The notes beneath the pieces were generated by a model that ran no database searches, was not told the origin of the DNA, and saw only the letters and a list, made by a program, of their open reading frames with translations. The translations under genes and the position numbers were made by a program. This document shows, piece by piece, positions 8,756-17,715 of a stretch of DNA of 64,000 nt. Every line of letters begins with the position of its first letter. Position 1 is the stretch's first letter. The DNA is from Providencia hangzhouensis (lineage in GTDB: Bacteria; Pseudomonadota; Gammaproteobacteria; Enterobacterales; Enterobacteriaceae), in assembly GCF_029193595.2 (NCBI RefSeq), contig NZ_CP135052.1:3906001-3970000 (forward strand), given 5' to 3'.

Positions 8756-9754
8756 ATGAACATGAAGAAGCTAGTTTTACCTTGTCTAATGAGCGTTGCA
8801 CTATTTTCAAATGTCGCGATGGCTGAATCACAAAAAGCACAAAAGCCCTTTACCATGGGTGTCGTCGTTAAAGTCGGTGGTATTCCTTGGTTTAATGTGA
8901 TGGAACAAGGTATTACTGAAGAAGGCAAAAAACTCGGTGTAAATGCCTTCCAAGTCGGTCCAACAACGGCTGACCCAGCGGAACAAGTTCGTGCTATCGA
9001 AGATTTAATCGCGAAGAAAGTGGATGTCATTGGCGTTGTCCCTAACGACGCTAAAGTTCTTGAGCCTGTATTAAAACGTGCCCAAGACGCTGGAATTAAA
9101 GTCATTACCCACGAATCACCAAACCAAAAAAATGCAGATTGGGACTTTGAATTACTTGATACCCAAAGCATGGGTGCTAACCATATGAGAGACATGGCGG
9201 CCTGTATGGGTGAAGAAGGCAAATACGCCATGTTTGTGGGAAGCCTGACAGTACCATTAGTGAACGAATGGGCCGACGCTGCAATTGCTTACCAGAAAGC
9301 GAACTACCCGAAAATGCAAATGGTCGATGACCGCTTTGGTGTTGCCGAATCCGTTGATGACTCAATGCGTACAGCTAATGATTTGTTATCTAAGCACAAA
9401 GACTTAAAAGGTATCATGTCATTTGGTTCACAAGGCCCTATCGGTGCAGGCCGAGCCATTGATAAACGCCGTAAAAATGATGAAACCTGTGTATTCGGGA
9501 CATTCACACCTGGCCAAGGCATCAAATTACTGGAAAAAGGCGCAATTGATGGCGGCTATATTTCTAATCCAAAAGTCGCAGGACAAGTATTTGTACAGGT
9601 TGCGACTGCCATGATGAATGGTGAAGAAATTAAAGATGGCGTGTCTATTGGTGATATGGGTGAAATCAAAGTCAGTGGCAACACGATTTTGAGTGACAAC
9701 CCCGTTAATTTGAATATTGAAAATACGAAAAAATTGGTCGAAGTCGGTCTGTAA
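8756..9754 (+). CDS. Sugar ABC transporter periplasmic binding protein (ribose/AI-2 type)
   Basis: A 332-residue periplasmic binding protein. Residues 1-23 form a Sec signal peptide ending at AMA; the rest is the type I periplasmic fold of the RbsB/LsrB/RhaS group (TMGVVVKVGGIPWFNVMEQG, then AIEDLIAKKVDVIGVVPND). The two-permease, one-ATPase operon that follows agrees with a pentose or AI-2-type importer. Automated annotation may call it an autoinducer-2 receptor, but no lsrK, lsrF or lsrG lies nearby and the neighbours are pentulose enzymes, so a pentose or pentulose ligand is more likely. AAGGAA precedes the start. Confidence 0.85.
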   Translation: MNMKKLVLPCLMSVALFSNVAMAESQKAQKPFTMGVVVKVGGIPWFNVMEQGITEEGKKLGVNAFQVGPTTADPAEQVRAIEDLIAKKVDVIGVVPNDAKVLEPVLKRAQDAGIKVITHESPNQKNADWDFELLDTQSMGANHMRDMAACMGEEGKYAMFVGSLTVPLVNEWADAAIAYQKANYPKMQMVDDRFGVAESVDDSMRTANDLLSKHKDLKGIMSFGSQGPIGAGRAIDKRRKNDETCVFGTFTPGQGIKLLEKGAIDGGYISNPKVAGQVFVQVATAMMNGEEIKDGVSIGDMGEIKVSGNTILSDNPVNLNIENTKKLVEVGL

Positions 9755-9830
9755 TTTCACCTTGTCAAAATAATGTTCAAAACAAAAATACAATATTTAT
9801 CAAGATATTAATTTTAATGTTCTTTGAGTT

Positions 9831-9859
9831 CGAGTCGCCTGCACTGACGCAGCGGCTCG
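9831..9859 (+). other. Intercistronic stem-loop after the binding-protein gene
   Basis: CGAGTCGC (9831-9838) can pair with GCGGCTCG (9852-9859) in a GC-rich stem with one G-U pair, inside the 157-base gap between the binding-protein and ATPase genes. Such hairpins often protect the upstream message so that the binding protein is made in excess. There is no T tract, so it is not an intrinsic terminator. Confidence 0.5.
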
Positions 9860-9911
9860 CGCTCATCACGAACAAGCCAACACCAATTTATTTGCAGTAG
9901 GAATTGTACTT

Positions 9912-11429
9912 ATGACAAGCACCTCAAAAGCTGACAAATCCGATCCACTCATTACCTTGCGCGACCTTTCCAAAAGCTTCGGTGGTCACCGTGCATTACG
10001 CAATATCGATTTGACGCTCAACAAAGGTGAAGTGCACTGTTTAGCGGGCACCAATGGGTGTGGGAAAAGCACATTAATTAAAACCATCAGTGGTGTCTAT
10101 GCCCCTGATGACGGTAGCAAAATTGAAATTGATGGAAAAAGTTATCACCGGTTGACGCCAGATAAAGCGCGTGAATTAGGCGTACAAGTTATCTACCAAG
10201 ATTTGTCGTTATTTCCAAATTTAACCGTTGCCGAAAATATCGCCTTTGAGCTAAACCTCAAAGGCTATTTTGGCTGGTTTCGCAAAAAACAACTGCGCGA
10301 AAAAGCGCTAGAAATCCTCAATGAACTGGCTTTCACCATTGACCCCGACACGCCTGTGCAATTTTTACCCATTGCTCAACGCCAACAAGTTGCTATCTGC
10401 CGCGCCCTAGTCGCCGACGCACGCCTGGTCATTATGGATGAACCAACAGCTTCATTGACCCGAACAGAAGTCAACCAACTACTATCAACAGTTAATTACC
10501 TAAAAGATAAGGGTATTACTGTTGTTTTCGTAAGTCACCGACTAGAAGAAGTGAAAGAGATTTCTGACCGCATCACGGTGATCCGCGATGGACAAAAAAT
10601 TGGGACTTGGCCTGCTGAAGGCTTAACTACCCGCAAAATTACTGAGTTAATGACTGGCTTAGACATTGTCCATGAACGCAAGCCACCAAATAACGCGGAA
10701 GACCGACGCACAGTACTTGAGCTAAAAAACCTCAGTCGAGCTGGGCAATATCGTGATATCAACTTAAATTTAAAACGCGGTGAAGTGTTAGGTTTATGTG
10801 GTTTGTTAGGTTCAGGCCGTACCGAATTAGCATTATCGTTATTTGGTATTACCCATCCAGATAGCGGCGAATTATTTATCGAAGACAAGCCTGTTAAGTT
10901 AAAAAACAACACCGACGCCATTAAGCGTGGCATTGGTTATGTCTCTGAAGACCGCCTGACTTTAGGTGCCATTTTACAACAATCCATCGCAGACAATATG
11001 GTGATTTCGATTCTTGATCGACTCAAAACACCTTGGCATTTAATCGATGAAAAACAGTGCCAAGAAATCGTACAAGAGTGGATAGCCGACTTAGATATTA
11101 AAGTCACCGACCCAAATAACGCCCTTTCAACACTTTCAGGCGGTAACCAGCAAAAAGTGGTACTTGCCAAATGGATTTTAACTCGCCCTAAAGTACTGAT
11201 TTTAGATTCGCCAACCGTTGGTGTTGATATCGGTGCAAAAGACAGTATTTACAAGCTGATTCACCGTTTATCAGGTGTTGGTATCTCCATTTTATTAATT
11301 ACCGATGAAGCCTCCGAAGCTTATTACAATTGCGACAGAATTTTACATATGAAACAAGGCGCTATCGTCAAAGAAATTGTGACAGATTCCATCAATGAGC
11401 AACAATTGGAGGAAATCATCAATGGCTAA
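9912..11429 (+). CDS. Sugar ABC transporter ATPase, duplicated domain (RbsA type)
   Basis: A 505-residue cytosolic ATPase with two fused nucleotide-binding domains, as in RbsA, XylG and LsrA. Domain 1 (about 10-245) has Walker A GTNGCGKST and Walker B LVIMDEPTA. Domain 2 (about 265-505) has a degenerate P-loop, GLLGSGRTE, but a strong signature LSGGNQQKV and Walker B VLILDSPTVGVD. An altered second P-loop is normal for this family. The ATPase powers uptake through the two permeases encoded next; it overlaps the first by eight bases. In domain 1 the signature is weak (PIAQRQQV), also seen in relatives. Confidence 0.9.
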   Translation: MTSTSKADKSDPLITLRDLSKSFGGHRALRNIDLTLNKGEVHCLAGTNGCGKSTLIKTISGVYAPDDGSKIEIDGKSYHRLTPDKARELGVQVIYQDLSLFPNLTVAENIAFELNLKGYFGWFRKKQLREKALEILNELAFTIDPDTPVQFLPIAQRQQVAICRALVADARLVIMDEPTASLTRTEVNQLLSTVNYLKDKGITVVFVSHRLEEVKEISDRITVIRDGQKIGTWPAEGLTTRKITELMTGLDIVHERKPPNNAEDRRTVLELKNLSRAGQYRDINLNLKRGEVLGLCGLLGSGRTELALSLFGITHPDSGELFIEDKPVKLKNNTDAIKRGIGYVSEDRLTLGAILQQSIADNMVISILDRLKTPWHLIDEKQCQEIVQEWIADLDIKVTDPNNALSTLSGGNQQKVVLAKWILTRPKVLILDSPTVGVDIGAKDSIYKLIHRLSGVGISILLITDEASEAYYNCDRILHMKQGAIVKEIVTDSINEQQLEEIING

Positions 11430-12411
11430 TTGGCAAAAATTACGACCACAATCTGTCGAAGGCTGGCTGACTTGGGTCATTCTTATCATGGTGGTGTTCT
11501 TCACATTGATGAGCCCACAATTTCTGACTATCCAAAATTTACTCGACCTCAGTGAAAGCTATGCGGTGACGGGTATTTTCGCCTTGGGCTTATTTGTGGT
11601 TCTTGTCACTGGGGGCATTGATATTTCGTTTGCCGCTGTGGCTTCCGTAGTGCAATACGTGATTGCGACTTGGTTATTGCAAGGTTTTATTGCAAGCCCT
11701 GCCGTTAGTATCACATTGGCGATTATCATCGGTATCGCTTTTGGCTTAATCAATGCCATTTTGATTTACTCGCTGAATGTTGTGTCAATTATCATCACCA
11801 TCAGTATGCAATCACTGTTGTTTGGAATGCTGATGTGGTTAACCAACGGTCACAGTATTTATGACTTGCCAGATTGGTGGGTTGACCCTGTGACTATCCT
11901 GCCTTTTGAAGTGGATGGCGAATATTACCAAGTTGGCTTGCCGTTAATTGTAATGCTAGGCATTGCCTTCTTAACGTGGATTTTAATGAATAAAACCCAC
12001 ATCGGCCGTCAGTTATACGCTGTTGGCGGCAGCCAAGAATCTGCATCTCGTATTGGTATTCGTGTTTCCGTGATTTATCTGTTTGCTTACGGCTACCTTG
12101 GCGCGATGGCAGCGATTGGCGGCATGTTGCAAACCTACCGAATGAGTGAAGTGGTACCGAGTGCCCTTGTGGGAGGGGAGCTGGATGTGCTTGCCGCTGC
12201 TGTATTGGGTGGAGCCAGTTTATCCGGTGGCAGAGGCTCGGTGATAGGTACATTAATGGGGGTTTTCCTGATTGGTATCTTGAAAAACGGCCTTAACCTG
12301 ATTGGTGTTTCAAACTACTTCGTCAATATCGTCATCGGGCTGGTTATTCTCATCGCGATTTGTATTACCCACTATAAAAAACGTAAAGAGACGGACGTAG
12401 GTTTTGTTTAA
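11422..12411 (+). CDS. Sugar ABC transporter permease 1 (RbsC type)
   Basis: A 329-residue inner-membrane permease with about nine or ten hydrophobic segments and the BPD_transp_2 signature AAVLGGASLSGGRGSVIGTLMG near residue 240. I place the start at the ATG at 11422, preceded by GGAGG eight bases upstream; an in-frame start at 11395 would lie inside the ATPase gene without a site. The gene overlaps the ATPase stop by eight bases, implying translational coupling. It pairs with the second permease to form a heterodimeric channel. Confidence 0.88.
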   Translation: MANWQKLRPQSVEGWLTWVILIMVVFFTLMSPQFLTIQNLLDLSESYAVTGIFALGLFVVLVTGGIDISFAAVASVVQYVIATWLLQGFIASPAVSITLAIIIGIAFGLINAILIYSLNVVSIIITISMQSLLFGMLMWLTNGHSIYDLPDWWVDPVTILPFEVDGEYYQVGLPLIVMLGIAFLTWILMNKTHIGRQLYAVGGSQESASRIGIRVSVIYLFAYGYLGAMAAIGGMLQTYRMSEVVPSALVGGELDVLAAAVLGGASLSGGRGSVIGTLMGVFLIGILKNGLNLIGVSNYFVNIVIGLVILIAICITHYKKRKETDVGFV

Positions 12412-12424
12412 CAGGAATATCACC

Positions 12425-13459
12425 ATGAAAAAAAATGCTTTTTTTAAAATTGATGGCTCTGTTATCGGACTGCTTTCAATCTTTGTTCTGGCTATCGCCG
12501 CGTTTAGTATTGCCATGCCAGGGCACTTTTTTACTCAAAATACCTTTTTGAGTATCACTTTTCAGTTACCTGAATTGGGCTTACTCACCTTTGCCATGTT
12601 TGTACCTATGTTAAGTGGCGGCTTAAACCTCGCCATTATTAGTACTGCTAACTTAACTGGCCTGTTTATGGCTTGGGTGTTTATCAATTACCTGCCAGTG
12701 GATGCAGGGACGGGTACACAGCTGATGTGGCTGGTCTTCGCATTGATCGGCGCAACTGTAATTGCGGTCATTATCGGTAGCTTAACAGGGCTGATGATTT
12801 CCCATATCGGGGCACACCCTATTCTAGTCACTCTCGGTACTATGACGATTATTAGCGGTATTGGCGTTTACCTCACCAAAGGAGCAGCGCTGAGTGGCAT
12901 GCCGCCCATTGTTCGTGCCATTGGTTCCGATACGGTGCTTGGGGTACCAATTGCGATGATTATTTTCATTGTTACCGCAATTCTCTTAGCGCTGTTTCTA
13001 GGCTGTACGCGTTTAGGTAAAAATATCTATATGAGTGGCAGTAACATCAATGCAACGTGGTTCAGCGGTATTCGTACCGACCGTGTCATGATTGCGATAT
13101 ACACCATTTCTAGCCTGTTATGTGTATTAGCTGGACTCATCATGATGGCTCGCTTTAACTCTGCACGTATGGGCTACGGGGACTCCTATTTACTGCTCAC
13201 CATTCTTGCCATCGTATTAGGTGGAACTAACCCATTTGGGGGAGTTGGTAAGGTTAGCCGAGTGTTCTGTGCCTTATTGGTTTTACAGGTCATTGCGACA
13301 GGTTTAAGCCTGCTTGGTGTAAGCCTGCACTTTAACCTCGCAGTTTGGGGGATCACGCTCATCTTGGCACTAGCATTCAAGTTCTTCAAAGAAAAATGGA
13401 GTGCTAAACGTGCGATGAACCGCAACCAACGCCTTAATAAAGCATCGACACAAAGTTAA
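12425..13459 (+). CDS. Sugar ABC transporter permease 2 (RbsC type)
   Basis: A 344-residue inner-membrane permease of the same family as its upstream neighbour, with the GGTNPFGGVGKVSRV block corresponding to the EAA-like loop. The ATG at 12425 after AGGA fits better than an in-frame TTG at 12404, which overlaps the previous stop. The two permeases are clearly diverged, which is usual in LsrC/LsrD-type and some pentose systems. The C-terminus is basic and probably cytosolic. Confidence 0.87.
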   Translation: MKKNAFFKIDGSVIGLLSIFVLAIAAFSIAMPGHFFTQNTFLSITFQLPELGLLTFAMFVPMLSGGLNLAIISTANLTGLFMAWVFINYLPVDAGTGTQLMWLVFALIGATVIAVIIGSLTGLMISHIGAHPILVTLGTMTIISGIGVYLTKGAALSGMPPIVRAIGSDTVLGVPIAMIIFIVTAILLALFLGCTRLGKNIYMSGSNINATWFSGIRTDRVMIAIYTISSLLCVLAGLIMMARFNSARMGYGDSYLLLTILAIVLGGTNPFGGVGKVSRVFCALLVLQVIATGLSLLGVSLHFNLAVWGITLILALAFKFFKEKWSAKRAMNRNQRLNKASTQS

Positions 13460-13477
13460 TTTTTCAAGGGGAAAACC

Positions 13478-14341
13478 ATGCGCAAGCATCCAATTGGTAT
13501 TTATGAAAAAGCATTACCGAAAAACAGCAGTTGGTTAGAAAAATTAGTTATCGCAAAATCTGCAGGTTATGATTTTGTGGAGATGTCAGTAGATGAAACT
13601 GACGAACGTCTAGCTCGGTTAGACTGGAGCACCGCTGAACGTCTGGAAGTGGTTAGAGCCATTCAAGAAACAGGTATTCGCATTCCAAGTATGTGTTTAT
13701 CGGGCCATCGCCGTTTTCCTTTCGGTAGCCATGATGAAGGCACTCGCATGATGGCCTATACCTTAATGGAAAAAGCCATTAAGCTCGCTCAAGACTTAGG
13801 CATTCGCACTATTCAGCTCGCGGGTTATGACGTTTACTATGAAGAGCAAGATGCCGAAACGATTGCCAATTTCGAAAAAGGCATGCAATGGGTCAGTGAA
13901 ATTGCGGCCGCTTCTCAAGTGATGTGTGCGGTAGAAATCATGGATACGCCATTTATGAATTCCATTAGCAAATGGCAAACGCTTTCCGATAAAATTCGCT
14001 CGCCTTGGTTCAAGGTGTATCCTGATGTCGGCAACTTAACGGCATGGGGCAATGATGTCGAAAAAGAATTCACCCAAGGAATTGAACACGTCGCAGCAAT
14101 TCACTTAAAAGATACGTATGCGGTGACTGAAACCTGTAAAGGCCAATTCCGTGATGTGCCTTTCGGTGAAGGCTGCGTGGATTTTGTTAATTTATTCAAA
14201 TTATTAAAACGTTTAAATTACCGTGGCTCCTTCCTGATTGAAATGTGGACAGAAAAAGCCGATGAGCCACTGATTGAAATTATCAAAGCTCGTCATTGGA
14301 TGGAAGACAAAATGCAACAAGCAGGCTGGCACAACGCCTAA
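13478..14341 (+). CDS. L-ribulose/L-xylulose 5-phosphate 3-epimerase (UlaE/SgbU type)
   Basis: A 287-residue TIM-barrel enzyme that interconverts L-xylulose 5-phosphate and L-ribulose 5-phosphate. It matches the Escherichia coli UlaE/SgbU pattern throughout: PIGIYEKALP at the start, FVEMSVDETDERLARLDW, IRTIQLAGYDVYYEEQ, VEIMDTPFMNSISK, VYPDVGNLTAWGNDVEKE and VPFGEGCVDF. The metal ligands of this fold (a Glu in VEIMD, an Asp in YPDVGN, a His in AIHLKD and the Glu in LIEMW) are present. It lies between the permease and kinase genes, feeding AraD. AGGGG precedes the ATG. Confidence 0.9.
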   Translation: MRKHPIGIYEKALPKNSSWLEKLVIAKSAGYDFVEMSVDETDERLARLDWSTAERLEVVRAIQETGIRIPSMCLSGHRRFPFGSHDEGTRMMAYTLMEKAIKLAQDLGIRTIQLAGYDVYYEEQDAETIANFEKGMQWVSEIAAASQVMCAVEIMDTPFMNSISKWQTLSDKIRSPWFKVYPDVGNLTAWGNDVEKEFTQGIEHVAAIHLKDTYAVTETCKGQFRDVPFGEGCVDFVNLFKLLKRLNYRGSFLIEMWTEKADEPLIEIIKARHWMEDKMQQAGWHNA

Positions 14342-14352
14342 AGGAGCCGATA

Positions 14353-15825
14353 ATGAATGCATTTTTTATGGGTGTTGACCTTGGTGGTACCGTCATTAAA
14401 GCGGGTATCTACACCGCAGAAGGCCAAGAAATTACCGTTGCTGAACATTCTTTTCCCACTGAGAGTCCACAAGCAGGTTTTAGTGAACGCAATATGGAAA
14501 TGCTGTGGGAAGCGGCTTGCAGCGTGATTCGCCAAGCGATTCAAAATAGCCAGCTCAACGCCGCCCAAATTTCCGGTGTCAGCTTTTCTTCTCACGGCAA
14601 AGGGCTGTACTTACTCAATAGCCAAGGAAAACCGGTTAGGAATGGGATTGTGTCATCTGATTCACGAGCTCAATCTATTGTTGATGAATGGCACCAAGAC
14701 GGCACCGCGGATAAAGCTTATCCATTGAGTTTGCAGCAATTATGGGCTTCTCATCCTGTGGCGCTGTTACGTTGGTTAAAACAACACGAGCCCGATAATT
14801 ATCGCGATACTCAACATGTTTTGATGGTCCACGATTACATTCGCTACCGTCTAACCGACCAAATTGCCTGCGAAGAAACCAATATTTCTGGCAGCCAATT
14901 ATTTAACCAAACCCTGTCGAGTTATGACCCTAAATTATGCCAACTATTTGGTATTGATGAGGCAAATGACAAACTAGCACCGGTGATTAATTCGGCTCAA
15001 CTTGCAGGAACGGTAACCCACAAAGCCGCTGCTGAGTCTGGACTTGTAGAAGGAACCCCTGTATTTGGTGGCTTCTTTGACGTGGTGGGTGCAGCGTTGG
15101 CGTCAGGGGTGAGCCAAAAAGATAAACTCAGCGCCGTAGCCGGAACTTGGACCATTTCAACCCGTGTCTTCGATGAAATTGTGCCTTCAGATTACCCATA
15201 CGTATGGAGTAAATACTGTATTCCAGGTACCTATTTTGTCCACGAAGGCAGCCCGACTTCCGCCAGTAACCTCGCGTGGTTCACTCGTCACTTCTTCAAT
15301 CAACGTTTGCAAGATTATAACGTACTGAATCACTGTGTGGCTGAAGGGGCAACACGGCCAAATGATATTCTGTTTTTTCCTTGGCTATACGGTTCTAACT
15401 ACCACAGTAATTTGCATGGTGGTCTACTCGGTTTGAGCTCACACCATACGGATGCTGATATTGTTTATGCTATCTATCAAGGAATTGTGTTTTCACATTT
15501 GCTACATCAAGACCGTATTGTTGGCCTTGATAATACAACAGAATCTATTCGTTTCACGGGTGGCCCAACACAGTCACCACTGTGGATGCAAATGTTCTGT
15601 GATGCCAGTAACTTGCCGTTAGATGTCGTCAATGTACAGCAATCAGGTTGCCAAGCCGCTGCACTTTGTGCCGCAGTCGGAACAGGTTACTATTCAGGTT
15701 TTGATGTCGCTATTGCGGCAAGCACACCCAAAATCACGACTTACCAACCAAACGCCGTTGGGTATCAACAGTTACGTGATAAATTTGCCCGCTTTAAAGC
15801 AGTTGCAGATGCATTGAGTCAATAA
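14353..15825 (+). CDS. FGGY-family carbohydrate kinase, probably L-xylulose kinase
   Basis: A 490-residue FGGY kinase with the N-terminal ATP-binding block GVDLGGTVIKAGIY and the C-terminal FGGY block RFTGGPTQSPLWMQMFCD. In Escherichia coli the LyxK kinase works with SgbU and SgbE on L-xylulose, and the same trio occurs here (kinase, 3-epimerase, AraD type). L-xylulose is therefore the best guess; L-ribulose or another ketose remains possible. I start it at the ATG at 14353 after AAGGAGCCGATA; an in-frame ATG at 14296 lies inside the epimerase gene. It is the last gene of the operon and is followed by a strong terminator. Confidence 0.85.
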   Translation: MNAFFMGVDLGGTVIKAGIYTAEGQEITVAEHSFPTESPQAGFSERNMEMLWEAACSVIRQAIQNSQLNAAQISGVSFSSHGKGLYLLNSQGKPVRNGIVSSDSRAQSIVDEWHQDGTADKAYPLSLQQLWASHPVALLRWLKQHEPDNYRDTQHVLMVHDYIRYRLTDQIACEETNISGSQLFNQTLSSYDPKLCQLFGIDEANDKLAPVINSAQLAGTVTHKAAAESGLVEGTPVFGGFFDVVGAALASGVSQKDKLSAVAGTWTISTRVFDEIVPSDYPYVWSKYCIPGTYFVHEGSPTSASNLAWFTRHFFNQRLQDYNVLNHCVAEGATRPNDILFFPWLYGSNYHSNLHGGLLGLSSHHTDADIVYAIYQGIVFSHLLHQDRIVGLDNTTESIRFTGGPTQSPLWMQMFCDASNLPLDVVNVQQSGCQAAALCAAVGTGYYSGFDVAIAASTPKITTYQPNAVGYQQLRDKFARFKAVADALSQ

Positions 15826-15842
15826 CTTGTTGAATAAAAATA

Positions 15843-15872
15843 AAGGCAGAACTGATAGCTCGGTTCTGCCTT
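15843..15872. terminator. Bidirectional intrinsic terminator
   Basis: AAGGCAGAAC (15843-15852) pairs with GTTCTGCCTT (15863-15872), followed by ATTTTTTG on the plus strand and by a T-rich run on the minus strand. It separates the convergent kinase and phosphoethanolamine-transferase-like genes. Confidence 0.85.
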
Positions 15873-15885
15873 ATTTTTTGACATA

Positions 15886-17232
15886 TTAATTGTCAGCGAC
15901 AACTTTGGTATTAACTGTGGCTGGTGATAATACGGTATCCTGCGGCAAGCTATCGTACTTCACAAACTCGTCCCGTGGGAAAACAAAGACATCGATATCT
16001 TTTTCAGGTGTGATAGTCTCCGCCACGATACTTTTCGCTGGGGATGTTAGGTTAGTTTCTACTCCTAACCACGACGCGAAATAATCAAATAAATTCCACT
16101 CACTTAACATTTCATCGCGAAATTCACGTTTAGTATCATCCGAATTGATGACCACTAATGGGACTTGATATGCCCCTTTCACGAGTTGACCATGGCGTAA
16201 GTATAGATTTCCGTCTTTGATATACCCTTTATACTCTGCTTCCAGTGCTTTTACGTGCTGTTTATTGGCTTTGACTAGCCCTTGCCCATGGTCAGAAAAA
16301 TATAAAATGGAGAACGGGTAATCCCCATTTTTATTATTTTCTTGCAAGATACTATAAATATCGCCAATAAAATCGTCACTCAGTTTAATCGCTGAAACAT
16401 AACAGTTCGCTATACTTCCCCAGCCCGTATTAAATTGCTCAGGGTTAATGTTGTAATTATTTTTAACGAGTTCGCAAGCTCCTTTCGGCCAACCATCATG
16501 GTGAGGCCCCCACATATGAACAAAAATGACTTTTTCTTTCTCTGACGGGTTATTTAACGCAGCTTTAAAGGCAGGTAACATTTTAAAATCATTGGTGAGT
16601 TTATTCACACTGTCATCAACGACAAACTTTTCTTGCACGAAAAGGTTTTCAAAACCAGGCTTGCTGTCTCTAACCGGTAAAAAATAATTCGCCTTTAGAA
16701 AATAATTTGTAAAGCCAATTTCATCATCACCAAAACTGCCATTATTACCGATATAATAAGTTTCATAACCCGCTTTGTTGGCTAAATCAACAACTGAATT
16801 ATTATTGTAATACGGCTTTTCATGGTGCTGTGTGATCGTCTTTAGATCATTTTTCGCTAAAGCTCGCGTTAAGGTCGGTACCGTATTGGATGCCGCACTA
16901 ATAAAATTATTGAAAAAACGCCCATTTACCGATGAAAGAAACGGTGTATTTTCTAATGGGTAGCCATAAGTATTCATATAATTCTTATTGGTACTTTCAC
17001 CAATAATGACAACTTTTATCTTATATTTATCATCGTTTTTTTTAGTGATTTGAATATCACTAGCCGTATTCACGCCATAGCAAATATCTGCATTGCTTTT
17101 TGCTGCTTGAATTAACTCAGGTGTACAGGCTTTTTTATAGACGCCGGCACTTTCATTGGTATTTGCTTGAGCCCATGAAACGCTAGCTAACAGAAGCGCA
17201 CTATAAAGTGCGGTTAATTTCATTACTTTCAT
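15886..17232 (-). CDS. Secreted phosphoethanolamine-transferase-like protein without the membrane domain
   Basis: A 448-residue protein starting at the ATG at 17232, which has GAGG eight bases upstream. Residues 1-24 form a signal peptide ending in AQA. The rest resembles the periplasmic catalytic domain of EptA/CptA-type phosphoethanolamine transferases, a sulfatase fold: VVIIGESTNKNYMNTYGYP (nucleophile region), VIFVHMWGPHHD, YFSDHGQG (metal-binding Asp-His) and LRHGQ. Full enzymes carry about 200 residues with five membrane helices before this domain; none is present. It may act as a soluble periplasmic hydrolase or transferase, or need a separate membrane partner. It stands alone, convergent with the pentulose operon. 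Confidence 0.75.
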   Translation of the reverse strand: MKVMKLTALYSALLLASVSWAQANTNESAGVYKKACTPELIQAAKSNADICYGVNTASDIQITKKNDDKYKIKVVIIGESTNKNYMNTYGYPLENTPFLSSVNGRFFNNFISAASNTVPTLTRALAKNDLKTITQHHEKPYYNNNSVVDLANKAGYETYYIGNNGSFGDDEIGFTNYFLKANYFLPVRDSKPGFENLFVQEKFVVDDSVNKLTNDFKMLPAFKAALNNPSEKEKVIFVHMWGPHHDGWPKGACELVKNNYNINPEQFNTGWGSIANCYVSAIKLSDDFIGDIYSILQENNKNGDYPFSILYFSDHGQGLVKANKQHVKALEAEYKGYIKDGNLYLRHGQLVKGAYQVPLVVINSDDTKREFRDEMLSEWNLFDYFASWLGVETNLTSPAKSIVAETITPEKDIDVFVFPRDEFVKYDSLPQDTVLSPATVNTKVVADN

Positions 17233-17715
17233 ACTCAGAACCTCATCTTCGTAACTTATTATATTTATGAGTTGCTGTGGTGTAGCCAGGGTAGAGTTTG
17301 TGAAATAATGTAGCATTGCACTAAAATTTCACACCTTAATTAATATATTGAAATATTATTTCATTAAAAGACGAAGAAGACGAAATTGAGATACAGCTAA
17401 CAATAATTAATTATGAAGAATCACGCATTTACTAGGCATATTTTCATGTTAGCTGTATATCAAGAAAGATAAAAAATTAGTAATCAACTAGTTATATACC
17501 ATAAATTCATTTATCAGAATGAATAATAAGCGTTACACCCATTACATCTAGAGTTGTGATAAAGATCTGCAATTAAACATTAATCGCCATTTGATTAGTG
17601 ATACAGCTCTAATTTTGCTCTTTCCTCACTAGAAAGCATTATGGAACCGGTTCCATAATACATTATTCGCAATGACAAATGGGCAAAATGCCCTTTAATC
17701 AGACAGAGGAAAGTC
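17233..17715. promoter_or_regulatory. Divergent promoter region before the 2-ketogluconate operon
   Basis: These 483 bases between two divergent genes hold no gene. They are AT-rich and contain the 22-base palindrome described separately. A half-site TTGTGATAAAGATCTGCAA near 17555 weakly resembles a CRP site. Confidence 0.5.
17638..17659. promoter_or_regulatory. Operator palindrome for a LacI/PtxS-type repressor
   Basis: A perfect 22-base palindrome with core TGGAACCGGTTCCA lies 57 bases before the first kgu start. Its centre CCGG and overall form resemble the PtxS operator of Pseudomonas (TGAAACCGGTTTCA, from memory) and LacI-family sites in general. The likely ligand is the LacI-family protein encoded at 22382-23422. 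The position fits repression of the kguEKTD promoter. Confidence 0.8.

Noticed and set aside
8756..13459. An lsr (AI-2) operon
   Set aside because: The transporter type is similar, but lsrK, lsrR, lsrF and lsrG are missing and the flanking enzymes are for pentulose phosphates.
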